Shown here piece after piece: positions 9,902-18,261 of a stretch of DNA of 37,339 nt. The notes beneath the pieces were generated by a model that saw only the letters and a program-made list of their open reading frames with translations, had not been told where the DNA came from and ran no database searches. The stretch comes from Pseudomonadota bacterium (lineage in GTDB: Bacteria > Pseudomonadota > Gammaproteobacteria > Xanthomonadales > Rhodanobacteraceae). Numbering within the stretch: the first letter of the stretch is position 1; the number at the start of each line of letters is the position of its first letter. The DNA lies in contig JAFEEJ010000266.1 of NCBI GenBank assembly GCA_018241145.1, positions 1 to 37,339 on the forward strand, written 5' to 3'. The translations under genes and the position numbers were made by a program.

Positions 9902-10525
9902 ATGCGCAAATTCACGTTGACCACCTTGTTCGCGCTGCTCGCCGGCTGTGTCACGATCAACGTCTATTTTCCGGCCGCCGCCGCGCAGGAAGCCGCGGAC
10001 AAGATCATCAGCAACGTGATCGGACCGGACCACCAGGCGTCGCCTGCGCCTGCGTCGTCGTCACTGCCGCCCGCAGCCGCGGCCTCTCCGCAGGGCGCCG
10101 CACGCGGCGTACCGCTGGCCGTGCGCGTGCTGGATGCGCTGGTGCCCGCGGCTTCCGCCGCCGAAAGCCAGCCGGACATCAACATCCAGACCCCGCAGAT
10201 CGAGGCGATCCAGTCGCGCATGCGTACGCGCTACGAGGGCACGCTGCAGGGCCTGCTGGATTCGGGCGCCGTCGGCTACACCAACGACGGGATGATGGCG
10301 GTGCGCGACGCGTCGAAAGCCGCGCTCAGCGCGCGCGCGCAGATGAATTCCGCCGTCGCCGACGAGAATCGCGATCGCGCCGCGCTGTACCAGCAGATCG
10401 CCGTGGGCAACGGCCACCCCGAATGGGAAAGGCAGATCCGCCAGATCTTCGCCAGGCAGTGGATCGACCGCGCGCATCCGGGCTGGTATTACCAGGATGC
10501 CTCGGGCGCCTGGCGCAGGAAGTGA
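9902..10525 (+). CDS. ydbL: YdbL-family (DUF1318) lipoprotein
   Basis: A 207-aa protein with a lipoprotein signal: MRKFTLTTLFALLAGC gives lipobox LAGC with Cys16 as the lipidated residue and Val at +2, so outer-membrane sorting is expected. An AAGGAG ribosome site precedes the ATG at 9902. After a strand-like TINVYFPAAAAQEAADKII segment and a low-complexity Ala/Pro/Ser linker, the C-terminal half (about 105-207) is a DUF1318 domain, including RAALYQQIAVGN and a C-terminal GWYYQDASGAWRRK typical of YdbL. In E. coli, YdbL is periplasmic and a separate tiny lipoprotein, YnbE, partners YdbH. No ynbE fits in the 37-bp gap, so this lipidated N-terminus may fill that role (inference). Confidence 0.8.
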   Translation: MRKFTLTTLFALLAGCVTINVYFPAAAAQEAADKIISNVIGPDHQASPAPASSSLPPAAAASPQGAARGVPLAVRVLDALVPAASAAESQPDINIQTPQIEAIQSRMRTRYEGTLQGLLDSGAVGYTNDGMMAVRDASKAALSARAQMNSAVADENRDRAALYQQIAVGNGHPEWERQIRQIFARQWIDRAHPGWYYQDASGAWRRK

Positions 10526-10579
10526 TCGCGTTGCGCGTCGCCGGGCACTTCGCGACCGCGCGGCTTGCGTGATGACGAG

Positions 10580-10605
10580 GCCCGGGTCCTGGTCCGGGCT
10601 TCGTT
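10580..10605 (+). terminator. Possible Rho-independent terminator after ydbL
   Basis: GCCCGG at 10580-10585 pairs with CCGGGC at 10594-10599 around an 8-base loop and is followed by a modest T-rich tail (TCGTTTCTC). The stem is short and the tail impure, so termination may be partial. Confidence 0.35.
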
Positions 10606-10612
10606 TCTCCCG

Positions 10613-11920
10613 ATGCGAAATACCGAATTCGAAACCGGAATCACCGGCCTGGCTCATGATGGTCGCGGCGTGGCGCACGTGCAGGGCAAGGCGGTGTTCG
10701 TCGCCGATGCGCTGCCGGGTGAGCAGGTGCGCGCGCGGATCGTGCGCAGGCATCGCCAGTTCGACGAGGCGCAATGCACCGAGGTGCTGCATGCCTCGCC
10801 CGAGCGCGTGGCGCCGCGCTGCCCGCACCATGGCGTATGCGGCGGTTGCGCCTTGCAGCATCTCGCGCCGCCCGCACAGATCGCGGCGAAGCAGCGCGTG
10901 CTGGCGGAGAATTTCGCGCGCATCGGCAAGGTCGAGCCGCAACGCTGGCTGCCGCCATTGACCGCCGAACCGTGGGGCTACCGCCGCCGCGCGCGATTGT
11001 CGGTCAAGCACGTGCCGAAGAAGGGCAGGACGCTGGTCGGCTTCCGCGAACGCGATCCGCGCTTCGTGGCGGATCTGTCGCGTTGCGAAGTGCTGGATCC
11101 GGCGCTGGGCGAAAAGCTGGGAGCGCTCGGCGAATTGTTGAATGCGCTGGAAGGCGCGGCCGCCATTCCGCAGATCGAATTTTCCGCCGGCGACGATGCC
11201 CGCGCACTGGTGTTCCGCCATCTGCAACCGCTCTCGGGCGCTGACGGCGAAAAACTGGCCGCGTTCGGACGCGAACACGGCTTCGCGATTTTGCTTCAAC
11301 CGGGCGGCGCCGACAGCGTGCATCCGCTGCATCCGGAAACCGTGCGCCTGCACTACCGGCTGGACGAATACGGCCTCGACCTGGAATTCGCGCCGCTGGA
11401 TTTCGTGCAGGTCAATGCGCGGCTCAACGGGAAGATGATCGGGCACGCGCTGCAACTGCTCGATCCGCAGCCGCAGGACCGCGTGCTGGACCTGTTCTGC
11501 GGCCTGGGCAATTTCTCGCTGCCGATCGCGCGACGCGCGGCTTGGGTCTGCGGCGTGGAAGGCGAGGCCGGTCTGATCGAACGCGCGCGCGGCAATGCCT
11601 TGCGCAACGGCATCGCGAATGCCGAATTCGTCGTGGGCGACCTCGCGGTCGACCCGCGCGGCGCGGCGTGGACTCGTGCGTCTTTCGACAAGTGGCTGCT
11701 CGATCCGCCGCGCACCGGCGCGGCGGCCCTGCTGGAACACCTCCCCGGCGACGCGGTGCGCCGCGTGGTGTACGTTTCCTGTCATCCCGGTTCGCTGGCG
11801 CGCGATGCCGGCACGCTGGTGCACCGGCACGGTTTCACATTGGCCGCCGCCGGCGTGATGGACATGTTCCCGCACACGGCGCACGTGGAGTCGATCGCGT
11901 TGTTCGAACGCATGGCATGA
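10613..11920 (+). CDS. rlmD: 23S rRNA (uracil-1939-C5)-methyltransferase RlmD
   Basis: SAM-dependent enzyme that makes m5U1939 in 23S rRNA. The ATG at 10613 gives 435 residues (E. coli 433); the frame is open a little further upstream, but this start places the TRAM domain correctly (about 1-57). The iron-sulfur cysteines are C70, C76, C79 (CPHHGVCGGC) and C158 (DLSRCEVLDP), matching E. coli C74, C80, C83 and C162. The methyltransferase fold has LDLFCGLGNFSLP as SAM motif I, a DPPRTG motif, and the catalytic cysteine in VYVSCHPGSLARD. No strong ribosome site is seen. The 55-bp gap to nagZ makes co-transcription possible. Confidence 0.96.
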   Translation: MRNTEFETGITGLAHDGRGVAHVQGKAVFVADALPGEQVRARIVRRHRQFDEAQCTEVLHASPERVAPRCPHHGVCGGCALQHLAPPAQIAAKQRVLAENFARIGKVEPQRWLPPLTAEPWGYRRRARLSVKHVPKKGRTLVGFRERDPRFVADLSRCEVLDPALGEKLGALGELLNALEGAAAIPQIEFSAGDDARALVFRHLQPLSGADGEKLAAFGREHGFAILLQPGGADSVHPLHPETVRLHYRLDEYGLDLEFAPLDFVQVNARLNGKMIGHALQLLDPQPQDRVLDLFCGLGNFSLPIARRAAWVCGVEGEAGLIERARGNALRNGIANAEFVVGDLAVDPRGAAWTRASFDKWLLDPPRTGAAALLEHLPGDAVRRVVYVSCHPGSLARDAGTLVHRHGFTLAAAGVMDMFPHTAHVESIALFERMA

Positions 11921-11975
11921 GTGCGCACGGGCGCGCGATGCGGCATGATGCGCCTCTCTTGCACGGAATCCGTCC

Positions 11976-13004
11976 ATGCTGGTAATCGGACTCGAAGGCC
12001 ATGAACTTTCCGATCGAGACGTGGAACGTCTGGCGTCGCCCGAAGTCAGCGGCGCGATCCTGTTTTCGCGCAATTTCTCCGCGCGCGCGCAACTGGAAGA
12101 CCTGATCGCCGGGATCCGTGCGTTGCGCGACGATCCCTTCCCCATCTGCGTGGACCAGGAAGGCGGCCCGGTGCAGCGCTTCAAGATCGACGGTTTCACG
12201 CGCCTGCCGCCGCTGGCGCGGATCGGCGCGTTGCACGACCGCGACCCCGCGGCCGCGGTGCGCGCCGCGGAAACGCATGCGTGGCTGATGGCAAGCGAAC
12301 TGCGCGCCTGCGACGTGGATCTTTCGTTCGCGCCGGTGCTCGACCTGAAACGCGGCAACCGCGTCATCGGCGAACGCGCCTTCCATGCCGACCCGCGCGT
12401 GGTCGGCGAGCTGGGCATGGCCTACCTGCGCGGCATGCGTTCCACGGGCATGGCGGCCACGCTCAAGCATTTCCCGGGGCACGGCACGGTGGCCGAGGAC
12501 ACCCACGTGGAAGCCGCGACCGATCCGCGCGATTTGCAGGCGCTGCGCGACAGCGATCTGGCGCCCTTCGCGGACGGGTTCACGGCGGGTGCGGAAGCGG
12601 TGATGCTGGCGCACGTCACGTATCCGGCGATCGATGCGGCACCGGCCGGGTACTCGAAAATCTGGATCGATGACATCCTGCGCGGCGAATACGATTTTCG
12701 CGGCCTGGTTTTCAGCGACGACGTCGGCATGGCGGCGGCGGAATCGGCAGGCGGGGTCGGCGCGCGCGTCAACGCACACCTGGATGCCGGCTGTGACCTG
12801 GTGCTGGTGTGCGCGCCCAGGCTGGTGGACGAAGCGATCGCTTCGGTGCGCGGGCGCGCACCGTGCGAACCCGCGCGCGTGGCCGCGCTGTGCGGCGCGG
12901 CAGCCGGCGACTGGCAGTCGCTCGTCGGCAATCCGCAACACAGGTCGGCGGTCGCCGCGGTGCGGAAACTGGACGAACCCGGCCATCCGGAGCGCACGGC
13001 ATGA
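11976..13004 (+). CDS. nagZ: Beta-N-acetylhexosaminidase (GH3)
   Basis: Cytoplasmic family-3 glycosidase that removes GlcNAc from GlcNAc-1,6-anhydroMurNAc-peptides during cell-wall recycling. The 342 residues fit NagZ. Diagnostic stretches are FSRNF, CVDQEGGPVQRF, the mobile-loop KHFPGHGTVAEDTH, whose His acts in catalysis, and FSDDVGM with the nucleophile Asp. The stop overlaps the ATG of hpt by ATGA, so the two are likely translationally coupled. NagZ also shapes the muropeptides that induce AmpC-type beta-lactamases in many gammaproteobacteria; no ampR/ampC pair is in the window. Confidence 0.96.
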   Translation: MLVIGLEGHELSDRDVERLASPEVSGAILFSRNFSARAQLEDLIAGIRALRDDPFPICVDQEGGPVQRFKIDGFTRLPPLARIGALHDRDPAAAVRAAETHAWLMASELRACDVDLSFAPVLDLKRGNRVIGERAFHADPRVVGELGMAYLRGMRSTGMAATLKHFPGHGTVAEDTHVEAATDPRDLQALRDSDLAPFADGFTAGAEAVMLAHVTYPAIDAAPAGYSKIWIDDILRGEYDFRGLVFSDDVGMAAAESAGGVGARVNAHLDAGCDLVLVCAPRLVDEAIASVRGRAPCEPARVAALCGAAAGDWQSLVGNPQHRSAVAAVRKLDEPGHPERTA

Positions 13005-13567
13005 GTCCGCACGGTCTGGCGCAGGCGCTGGAATCGGCCGAACTCATCCACGACCGCACGATCATCGAGGCCGCGGTCGCGCGCATGGGCGCGCAGATCA
13101 CGCGCGTGCTCGACGGCGAACGCGCGCTGTTCCTGACCGTCATGCAAGGCGGGCTGATTTTCGCCGGCCAGCTGGCGCTGTCGATCGGAAGCGACCTGCA
13201 ATTCGACTACGTGCACGCCACGCGTTATCGCGGCGGCACGCGCGGGCGGGAACTCGAGTGGCGTCGCCGTCCCGAGGCCGCGATGCACGACCGCAGCGTG
13301 ATCCTGGCCGACGACATCCTCGACGAAGGCAATACGCTGGCCGCATTGCGCGATGCCTGCCTGGCCCAGGGCGCGCGGCGGGTGCTGATCGCGGTGTTGT
13401 GCGAAAAGCGGCACGACCGGCGCGTGCCCGGCCTCGCCGCCGATTTCGTCGGCGTGCAGGTCCCCGATCGCTACGTATTCGGCTACGGCATGGATTATCA
13501 CGAGCAGGGGCGCAATCTGCCCGGGATCTACGCTTTGGATGAAGCCGCGCTCGGGGCGACGGAATGA
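13001..13567 (+). CDS. hpt: Hypoxanthine-guanine phosphoribosyltransferase
   Basis: Type I phosphoribosyltransferase of 188 residues that makes IMP or GMP from the free base and PRPP. The PRPP-binding motif VILADDILDEGNTL (about 101-114) is complete, and the acidic DD pair is intact. Other features are FLTVMQGGLIFAG near the N-terminus and FGYGMDYHEQGRNLPGIYAL near the C-terminus, both usual for HPRT. The start at 13001 overlaps the nagZ stop and the gene's own stop overlaps the next start. Its partner downstream releases hypoxanthine from methylthioinosine, so this enzyme would recapture that hypoxanthine. Confidence 0.92.
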   Translation: MSPHGLAQALESAELIHDRTIIEAAVARMGAQITRVLDGERALFLTVMQGGLIFAGQLALSIGSDLQFDYVHATRYRGGTRGRELEWRRRPEAAMHDRSVILADDILDEGNTLAALRDACLAQGARRVLIAVLCEKRHDRRVPGLAADFVGVQVPDRYVFGYGMDYHEQGRNLPGIYALDEAALGATE

Positions 13568-14322
13568 GCGATCGCGCCGCCATCGACCTCGCCCTGATCG
13601 GCGGCACCGGCCTGTATGCCTTCCCGGGGCTGGAAGATCTGCGGCGGCAGGAAGTGGCGACACGCTGGGGCGCGCCTTCGGCGCCGATCGTCACCGGCGT
13701 GTTGTCCGGAAAGCGCATGGCGTTCCTGGCGCGGCACGGCGAAGCGCACACGATCGCACCGCACCGCATCAACTACCGCGCCAACCTCGCCGCGCTGCAC
13801 GAGCTTGGCGCGCGGCGCGTCATCGGCGTGAATGCCGTCGGCGGCATCCGCGCCGACATGGGGCCGCGCGCGATCGTGCTGCCCGACCAGCTGATCGATT
13901 ACACCCACGGCCGCGTCGCCAGCTTTTGCGACGCCGAGGGCGAGCCGGTGCTGCACGTCGATTTCAGCGAACCCTACGATGCCGGCCTGCGTGGTGCACT
14001 GCTGGCTGCTGCGCGAGCCGCGGGCGTGCCCGTGGTCGACGGGGGCTGTTACGGCGCCACCCAGGGACCGCGGCTGGAGACCAGCGCGGAAATCGCCCGC
14101 ATGCGCCGCGATGGCTGCGATCTGGTCGGCATGACCGGCATGCCCGAGGCCGCGCTGGCGCGCGAACTGGGCCTCGAATACGCCTGCCTGGCGCTGGTCG
14201 CGAATTGGGCGGCGGGTTGCGATCCGCAGGCCAGCCGGATCAGCCTCGATGAAATCCACGCGCACCTGGCGGCCGCCACCGCGCGCGTGCCCGTCATCAT
14301 CGCCGCCCTGCCATCCGCCTGA
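13564..14322 (+). CDS. S-methyl-5'-thioinosine phosphorylase
   Basis: Purine nucleoside phosphorylase superfamily II (MTAP-like), 252 aa. Motifs: [11 protein letters not shown] at the N-terminus for phosphate binding, [29 protein letters not shown], and [33 protein letters not shown]. The NAVGGI/MTGMPE pattern and location beside nagZ match Pseudomonas PA3004, characterised as a methylthioinosine phosphorylase. It cleaves methylthioinosine (from deaminated methylthioadenosine) to hypoxanthine and methylthioribose-1-phosphate. The required MTA deaminase is not in the window. A methylthioadenosine phosphorylase role (mtnP) is the alternative. ATGA overlap with hpt supports a coupled salvage step. 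Confidence 0.85.
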   Translation: MSDRAAIDLALIGGTGLYAFPGLEDLRRQEVATRWGAPSAPIVTGVLSGKRMAFLARHGEAHTIAPHRINYRANLAALHELGARRVIGVNAVGGIRADMGPRAIVLPDQLIDYTHGRVASFCDAEGEPVLHVDFSEPYDAGLRGALLAAARAAGVPVVDGGCYGATQGPRLETSAEIARMRRDGCDLVGMTGMPEAALARELGLEYACLALVANWAAGCDPQASRISLDEIHAHLAAATARVPVIIAALPSA

Positions 14323-14360
14323 AAACGCGCATGGCTTCACGGGTTCCGCGCACGCGGCGC

Positions 14361-14389
14361 TTGATCGGGCGCGGGCCGTTGGCGATACT
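14361..14389 (+). promoter_or_regulatory. Candidate sigma70 promoter of the cold-shock gene
   Basis: TTGATC at 14361-14366 and GATACT at 14384-14389 are separated by 17 bases, each matching 4 of 6 consensus positions. Transcription from here would give a leader of about 120 nt before the csp start, in keeping with the long 5' UTRs of cold-inducible csp mRNAs. This is predicted from sequence only. Confidence 0.4.
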
Positions 14390-14518
14390 CGGGTTGCGTG
14401 GGGGCGCGCGGGGAGCAGGGCCGGAATCGTCGGCCAGGCGATCGTTGCGGATCGCCCGGCGTCGAACCGGAAACATCCGCGATGCCTCGCGCGCTTGTCC
14501 ATCGCAGAGGTTTCGCAA

Positions 14519-14725
14519 ATGTCCACCGGTACGGTCAAGTGGTTCAACGATGCCAAGGGTTTCGGGTTCATCGCTCCGGAAGACGGCGGGGAAGACGTTT
14601 TCGTGCATTACTCGGCGATCAACGCGCAGGGATTCCGCAGCCTGCAACAGGGCCAGCGCGTCAGCTTCGAAGTCGTGCAGGGCCCCAAGGGTTCGCAGGC
14701 GGCCGGCGTGACACCACTGTCTTGA
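14519..14725 (+). CDS. Cold-shock domain protein (CspA family)
   Basis: A 68-residue single cold-shock domain that binds single-stranded RNA or DNA and melts RNA structure. RNP1 (KGFGFI, within [15 protein letters not shown]) and RNP2 (DVFVHYSAI) are both intact. The ATG at 14519 follows AGAGG (14506-14510); the much longer open frame upstream is an artefact of GC-rich sequence. Which Csp paralogue this is cannot be decided, and cold induction is not shown by the sequence apart from the long leader. Confidence 0.95.
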   Translation: MSTGTVKWFNDAKGFGFIAPEDGGEDVFVHYSAINAQGFRSLQQGQRVSFEVVQGPKGSQAAGVTPLS

Positions 14726-14816
14726 CCGCGCCCGCGCCGCGCGCAGCCGGCGGCGCACTGCACGCGCGCGTCTTCCGCATCCCGTCGGTGATCCGCGGCG
14801 GGATGAAGGCTTGCAC

Positions 14817-15389
14817 GTGCGCTGGTTGAACGCCCTGGCCGACGCCGCGTCGGACAATGCGCCGGCCGCTCGCGCACGCGCGCACGCCGCCCTGGTGCGG
14901 CGGATCACGGGCACGCTGGAGTCCACGCGGCGGCGCGACGAGCGATGCCTGCTGCTGCGGCTGCAGCTCGGCGGATTCGAGCAGATCGACGAGGCGAGCC
15001 GGTTCGAGGCGGTGTCGCGCGTCGTCGCCGAGCGGTTGCAGCGGCGGGTGCGCGCGGACGAACTGCTGGCGCGCAGCGCCGCGCACGAATTCACCGTGGT
15101 CACGCACAGCGTGGACGTGTTCCCGCCGACGGCCGGCGAGTCGATCGCCCGGCGTCTGGTGGAATGCATGGTGCAGCCCTGCGGCGTCGAAGGCGCGCGC
15201 ATCCAGCTCCGGCTGCGCATCGGCATCGCCAGTTTCCCGGACGACGCGCGCGATGCCGAAGGCCTGTTGCTGGCGGCCAGCCGCGCCCTGCATGGCGCAC
15301 ACCGCTCCGGCGAGCCCTGGCGTTTCGCCGCGCGCCTGCCCGGCGGCAACGGCGCACACGCAGAAAGCGGCGAAGAGGACGAAGGCTAG
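14817..15389 (+). CDS. Degenerate GGDEF-domain protein, probably catalytically inactive
   Basis: About 190 residues that keep the GGDEF fold pattern (LLLRLQLGGFEQIDEASRF, VAERLQRRVRADELLARSAAHEF, IQLRLRIGIASFPDDARDAEGLLLAASRALHGA). The active-site GGDEF is replaced by SAAHEF, and the upstream inhibitory-site RxxD reads RADE. It should not make c-di-GMP, and could be a regulator or nucleotide sensor. No sensor or membrane segment is visible. The GTG at 14817 has AAGG seven bases upstream; a TTG at 14811 is the alternative. It follows the csp gene by 91 bases. Its stop codon overlaps the stop of the convergent aldehyde dehydrogenase gene (CTAG at 15386-15389). Confidence 0.75.
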   Translation: MRWLNALADAASDNAPAARARAHAALVRRITGTLESTRRRDERCLLLRLQLGGFEQIDEASRFEAVSRVVAERLQRRVRADELLARSAAHEFTVVTHSVDVFPPTAGESIARRLVECMVQPCGVEGARIQLRLRIGIASFPDDARDAEGLLLAASRALHGAHRSGEPWRFAARLPGGNGAHAESGEEDEG

Positions 15390-16861
15390 TCCGGATCGCG
15401 GATCACCAGCAGGCGGCGCTCGGTCATGTCCTCGATCGCGCAACGGATGCCTTCGCGGCCGAGGCCGGAGAGTTTCACGCCGCCGTAGGGCATGTTGTCG
15501 ACGCGGAAACTGGGGATGTCGCCCACCACGACGCCGCCTTCGACCAGTGTGTCCCAGGCCCTCATCGCGTGGGCCAGGTCGTTGGTGAACACGCCTGCCT
15601 GCAATCCGAAGTCGGAATCGTTGACGATCCGCAGTGCCTCGTCGAAGTCCTCGAACGGCGCCAGCAGCGTGGCCGGGCCGAACGCTTCCATGCGATCCAG
15701 CCGGGCGTCGCGCGGCACCTTTTCCAGCACCGTCGCTTCCAGCATGCGGCCCTTGCGCTTGCCGCCGCACAGCACGTTCGCACCGGCCTTGCGCGCCTCG
15801 GCGATCCAGCCTTCGAGGCGCTTCGCGGCGGTCTCGTCGATCATCGGCCCGAGGAAGGTTTCCGGATCTTTCGGATCACCGGCCTTGAGTTTCTTCGCCG
15901 CCGCGACGAAGCGGCGCTTCACTTCGTCGTAGAGCGAGGCGTGGATCAACACGCGCTGCACCTTGATGCAGCTTTGTCCCGACTGGTAGAAGCTGCCGGA
16001 AATCAGCCGTTCGACCACGTGGTCGAGACGCCCGCGCTGGTCGGCGTCGACGATGCAGGCCGCGTTGCCGCCCAGTTCCAGCACCACCTTCTTGCGTCCC
16101 GCCCGCGCCTTCAGTTGCCAGCCCACCTGGCCGCCGGTGAACGACAGCAGTTTCAGGCGCTCGTCCTCGACGAACGGATCGGCATCCTCGATGCGGCAGG
16201 GCAGGATCGAGAACGCACCTTTGGGCAAATCGGTTTCGGCCAGCACTTCGCCGATGATCAACGCGCCGACCGGGGTCTTCTCCGAAGGTTTCAGCACGAA
16301 CGGGCAACCCGCCGCGATCGCCGGCGCGACCTTGTGCGCGACCAGGTTCAACGGGAAGTTGAACGGCGTGATGAAGGAACACGGCCCCAGCGGCACGCGC
16401 TTGACGAAGCCGCGGTAGCCGCTTGTGCGCGCGGAAATCTCGAGGTTGATGATCTCGCCGCCTTGCGCCACCGATTCGTCGGCGGCGATGCGGAAGGTGT
16501 CGATCAACCGCGCGACTTCGCCTTGCGCATCCTTGATCGGCTTGCCGGCTTCCACGCACAGCGAGAAGGCGAGTTCCTCGCGGCGTTCGGAAAATCGCGC
16601 GACGCAATGTTCCAGCACGGCGCGGCGTTCGTACGGTTTCAATGCCGCCATCGCCGGCGCCGACGCGGTGGCCGCGGCGATCGCGCGTTCGATGGTTTCC
16701 GCATCGGCCACTGCCACGCGCGTGGCGACTTCGCCGGAGTATTTGTCCCGCACTTCGAGATCGGCGTTGGGTTGCGACGCCTGGTTGGCGAGATACAACG
16801 GATAGCGCGCGGCGAGCGCAGGTCGGCGTGGTGCGGCAGGGCGGGGCACGGCGGGCTCCAT
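15386..16861 (-). CDS. NAD(P)-dependent aldehyde dehydrogenase family protein
   Basis: A 491-residue ALDH-superfamily enzyme that oxidises an aldehyde to an acid. The catalytic Cys298 is in YQSGQSCIKVQRV and the general-base Glu262 in LELGGNAACI. The cofactor-binding KPSEKTPVGA (Lys191) and FTGG are present, as is the C-terminal GGVKLSGLGREG. The ATG at 16861 was chosen because upstream sequence in frame belongs to xseA in another frame and shows no ALDH character. The ribosome site is weak. Substrate is unknown: the sequence is in the broad group with lactaldehyde and phosphonoacetaldehyde dehydrogenases. It lies 38 bases downstream of xseA on the same strand. Confidence 0.9.
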   Translation of the reverse strand: MEPAVPRPAAPRRPALAARYPLYLANQASQPNADLEVRDKYSGEVATRVAVADAETIERAIAAATASAPAMAALKPYERRAVLEHCVARFSERREELAFSLCVEAGKPIKDAQGEVARLIDTFRIAADESVAQGGEIINLEISARTSGYRGFVKRVPLGPCSFITPFNFPLNLVAHKVAPAIAAGCPFVLKPSEKTPVGALIIGEVLAETDLPKGAFSILPCRIEDADPFVEDERLKLLSFTGGQVGWQLKARAGRKKVVLELGGNAACIVDADQRGRLDHVVERLISGSFYQSGQSCIKVQRVLIHASLYDEVKRRFVAAAKKLKAGDPKDPETFLGPMIDETAAKRLEGWIAEARKAGANVLCGGKRKGRMLEATVLEKVPRDARLDRMEAFGPATLLAPFEDFDEALRIVNDSDFGLQAGVFTNDLAHAMRAWDTLVEGGVVVGDIPSFRVDNMPYGGVKLSGLGREGIRCAIEDMTERRLLVIRDPD

Positions 16862-16899
16862 GTGCGGCAGGCGAAACCGCAAGCCTAGGCCGTGCGGCG

Positions 16900-18261
16900 T
16901 TAACCGCCCGTGTGCGGGTCGCGCACCGACAACGGCAATTCGCCATCGCGCATGCGCGCGGTCAATGGCGTGCCCGCTTCGACGCCGCGGGCGGAACGCA
17001 GCACATGCCCTTCCGCATCGAACAGGATCGCGTACCCGCGTTCCAGCGTGGCCAGCGGGCTGACCGCCTGCAGTGCGCGCGCGAGCGCCGCCACTCGCTG
17101 CGCATCGCGCTGCGCGGATTGCGCCCAGGCGCCCTGCAGGCGTTGCCGCAGGCGCGCCGTCTCGCGTTCCAGCACGGGCAGCCGGCGCGCGGGGTGCAGG
17201 TTCTGCAACCGTGCATGCAGTTGCGCGATGCGAACGCCCGCCGCTTGCGCCTGCGCGAGCGCGCATCGCCGCAGGCGCCGGTGCAGGGACAGCAGGCGTT
17301 CGCGCCCGAGTTGCAGCCGCTGTTGCGGGTGCCGCGCCGCCAGCCGCGCCTGCAGGTGATCCAGCCTTTGCATGCGCGACTGCTGGCGATGCCGCCAGGT
17401 GTTTTCCAGCCGCGCGCGTTGCCTGCCCAGCGCGTCCATCAGCGCGCCGGAATCCGGCAGCAGCAGCTCGGCGGCGGCGGAGGGCGTGGCCGCGCGCAGG
17501 TCGGCGACGAAGTCGGTGATGGAAAAATCGATCTCGTGGCCGACCGCGCTGACCACCGGCACCGCGCTGGCCGCCACGGCGCGCGCGACGGCCTCGTCGT
17601 TGAAGGCCATCAGGTCTTCCAGCGAACCGCCGCCGCGGGTCAGCAACAACACGTCGTAGCGCGCGCTCGCGGACGCCTTGTCCAGCATCGCGACGATCGC
17701 GGGCGGCGCTTCGCGTCCCTGCACCGGCACCGGCAGGATCTCGATTTCTCCCAGCGCGAAACGCCGCCGTGCCACCGCCAGCACGTCGCGGATCGCCGCG
17801 CCGCTGGGCGAGGTGATCACGCCGATGCGGCGCGGCCAGCGCGGCAGCGCGCGCTTGCGTTGCGCATCGAACAGGCCCTCGGCCTGCAACTTCGCCTTCA
17901 GTTGTTCGAACGCGCGCCGCAATGCGCCTTCGCCGGCTTCCTCCAGGTGTTCGACGACCAGCTGGAATTCGCCGCGCGCCTCGTACAGGCTGACCCGCGC
18001 GCGCGCCAGCACCTGCGCGCCGTCCGCGGGACGAAAGCGCAACCATGTGCTGCGCGGCTTGAACATGGCGCAGCGCACCTGCGCCGCGGAATCCTTGAGG
18101 GTGAAATACAGGTGCCCGGACGCCGGCCGCGCGACGTTCGACAATTCGCCCTCGATCCACACCAGCGGCAGCGCCCCTTCGATCAATTCGCGCACCAGGC
18201 CGTTGAGCGTCGAGGGCGTCAGGATTGCTCGTCCCGCGCCGGCTTCCGTGGGTTCACTCAT
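16900..18261 (-). CDS. xseA: Exodeoxyribonuclease VII large subunit
   Basis: Catalytic large subunit of ExoVII, which degrades single-stranded DNA. The chosen ATG gives 453 residues (E. coli 456). The N-terminal OB-fold includes LPLVWIEGELSN and GHLYFTLKD. The catalytic domain has RIGVITSPSGAAIRDVL, LLLTRGGGSLEDLMAFNDE and VPVVSAVGHEIDFSITDFVADLRAATPSAAAEL, followed by a long Arg/Gln/Leu-rich coiled-coil (about 270-400). A longer start at 18273 is possible. The start overlaps the end of the phospholipase D-like gene by 8 bases, suggesting coupling. The small subunit xseB is not here, as is common. Confidence 0.96.
   Translation of the reverse strand: MSEPTEAGAGRAILTPSTLNGLVRELIEGALPLVWIEGELSNVARPASGHLYFTLKDSAAQVRCAMFKPRSTWLRFRPADGAQVLARARVSLYEARGEFQLVVEHLEEAGEGALRRAFEQLKAKLQAEGLFDAQRKRALPRWPRRIGVITSPSGAAIRDVLAVARRRFALGEIEILPVPVQGREAPPAIVAMLDKASASARYDVLLLTRGGGSLEDLMAFNDEAVARAVAASAVPVVSAVGHEIDFSITDFVADLRAATPSAAAELLLPDSGALMDALGRQRARLENTWRHRQQSRMQRLDHLQARLAARHPQQRLQLGRERLLSLHRRLRRCALAQAQAAGVRIAQLHARLQNLHPARRLPVLERETARLRQRLQGAWAQSAQRDAQRVAALARALQAVSPLATLERGYAILFDAEGHVLRSARGVEAGTPLTARMRDGELPLSVRDPHTGG

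Noticed and set aside
6294..9920. 1208-codon plus-strand open frame spanning recO, the receiver-Hpt gene and ydbH
   Set aside because: Arg/Ala-rich shadow frame crossing three well-supported genes on both strands.
16862..18160. Long minus-strand extension of the aldehyde dehydrogenase frame through xseA
   Set aside because: Out of frame with xseA, with no ALDH similarity; the enzyme begins naturally near 16861.
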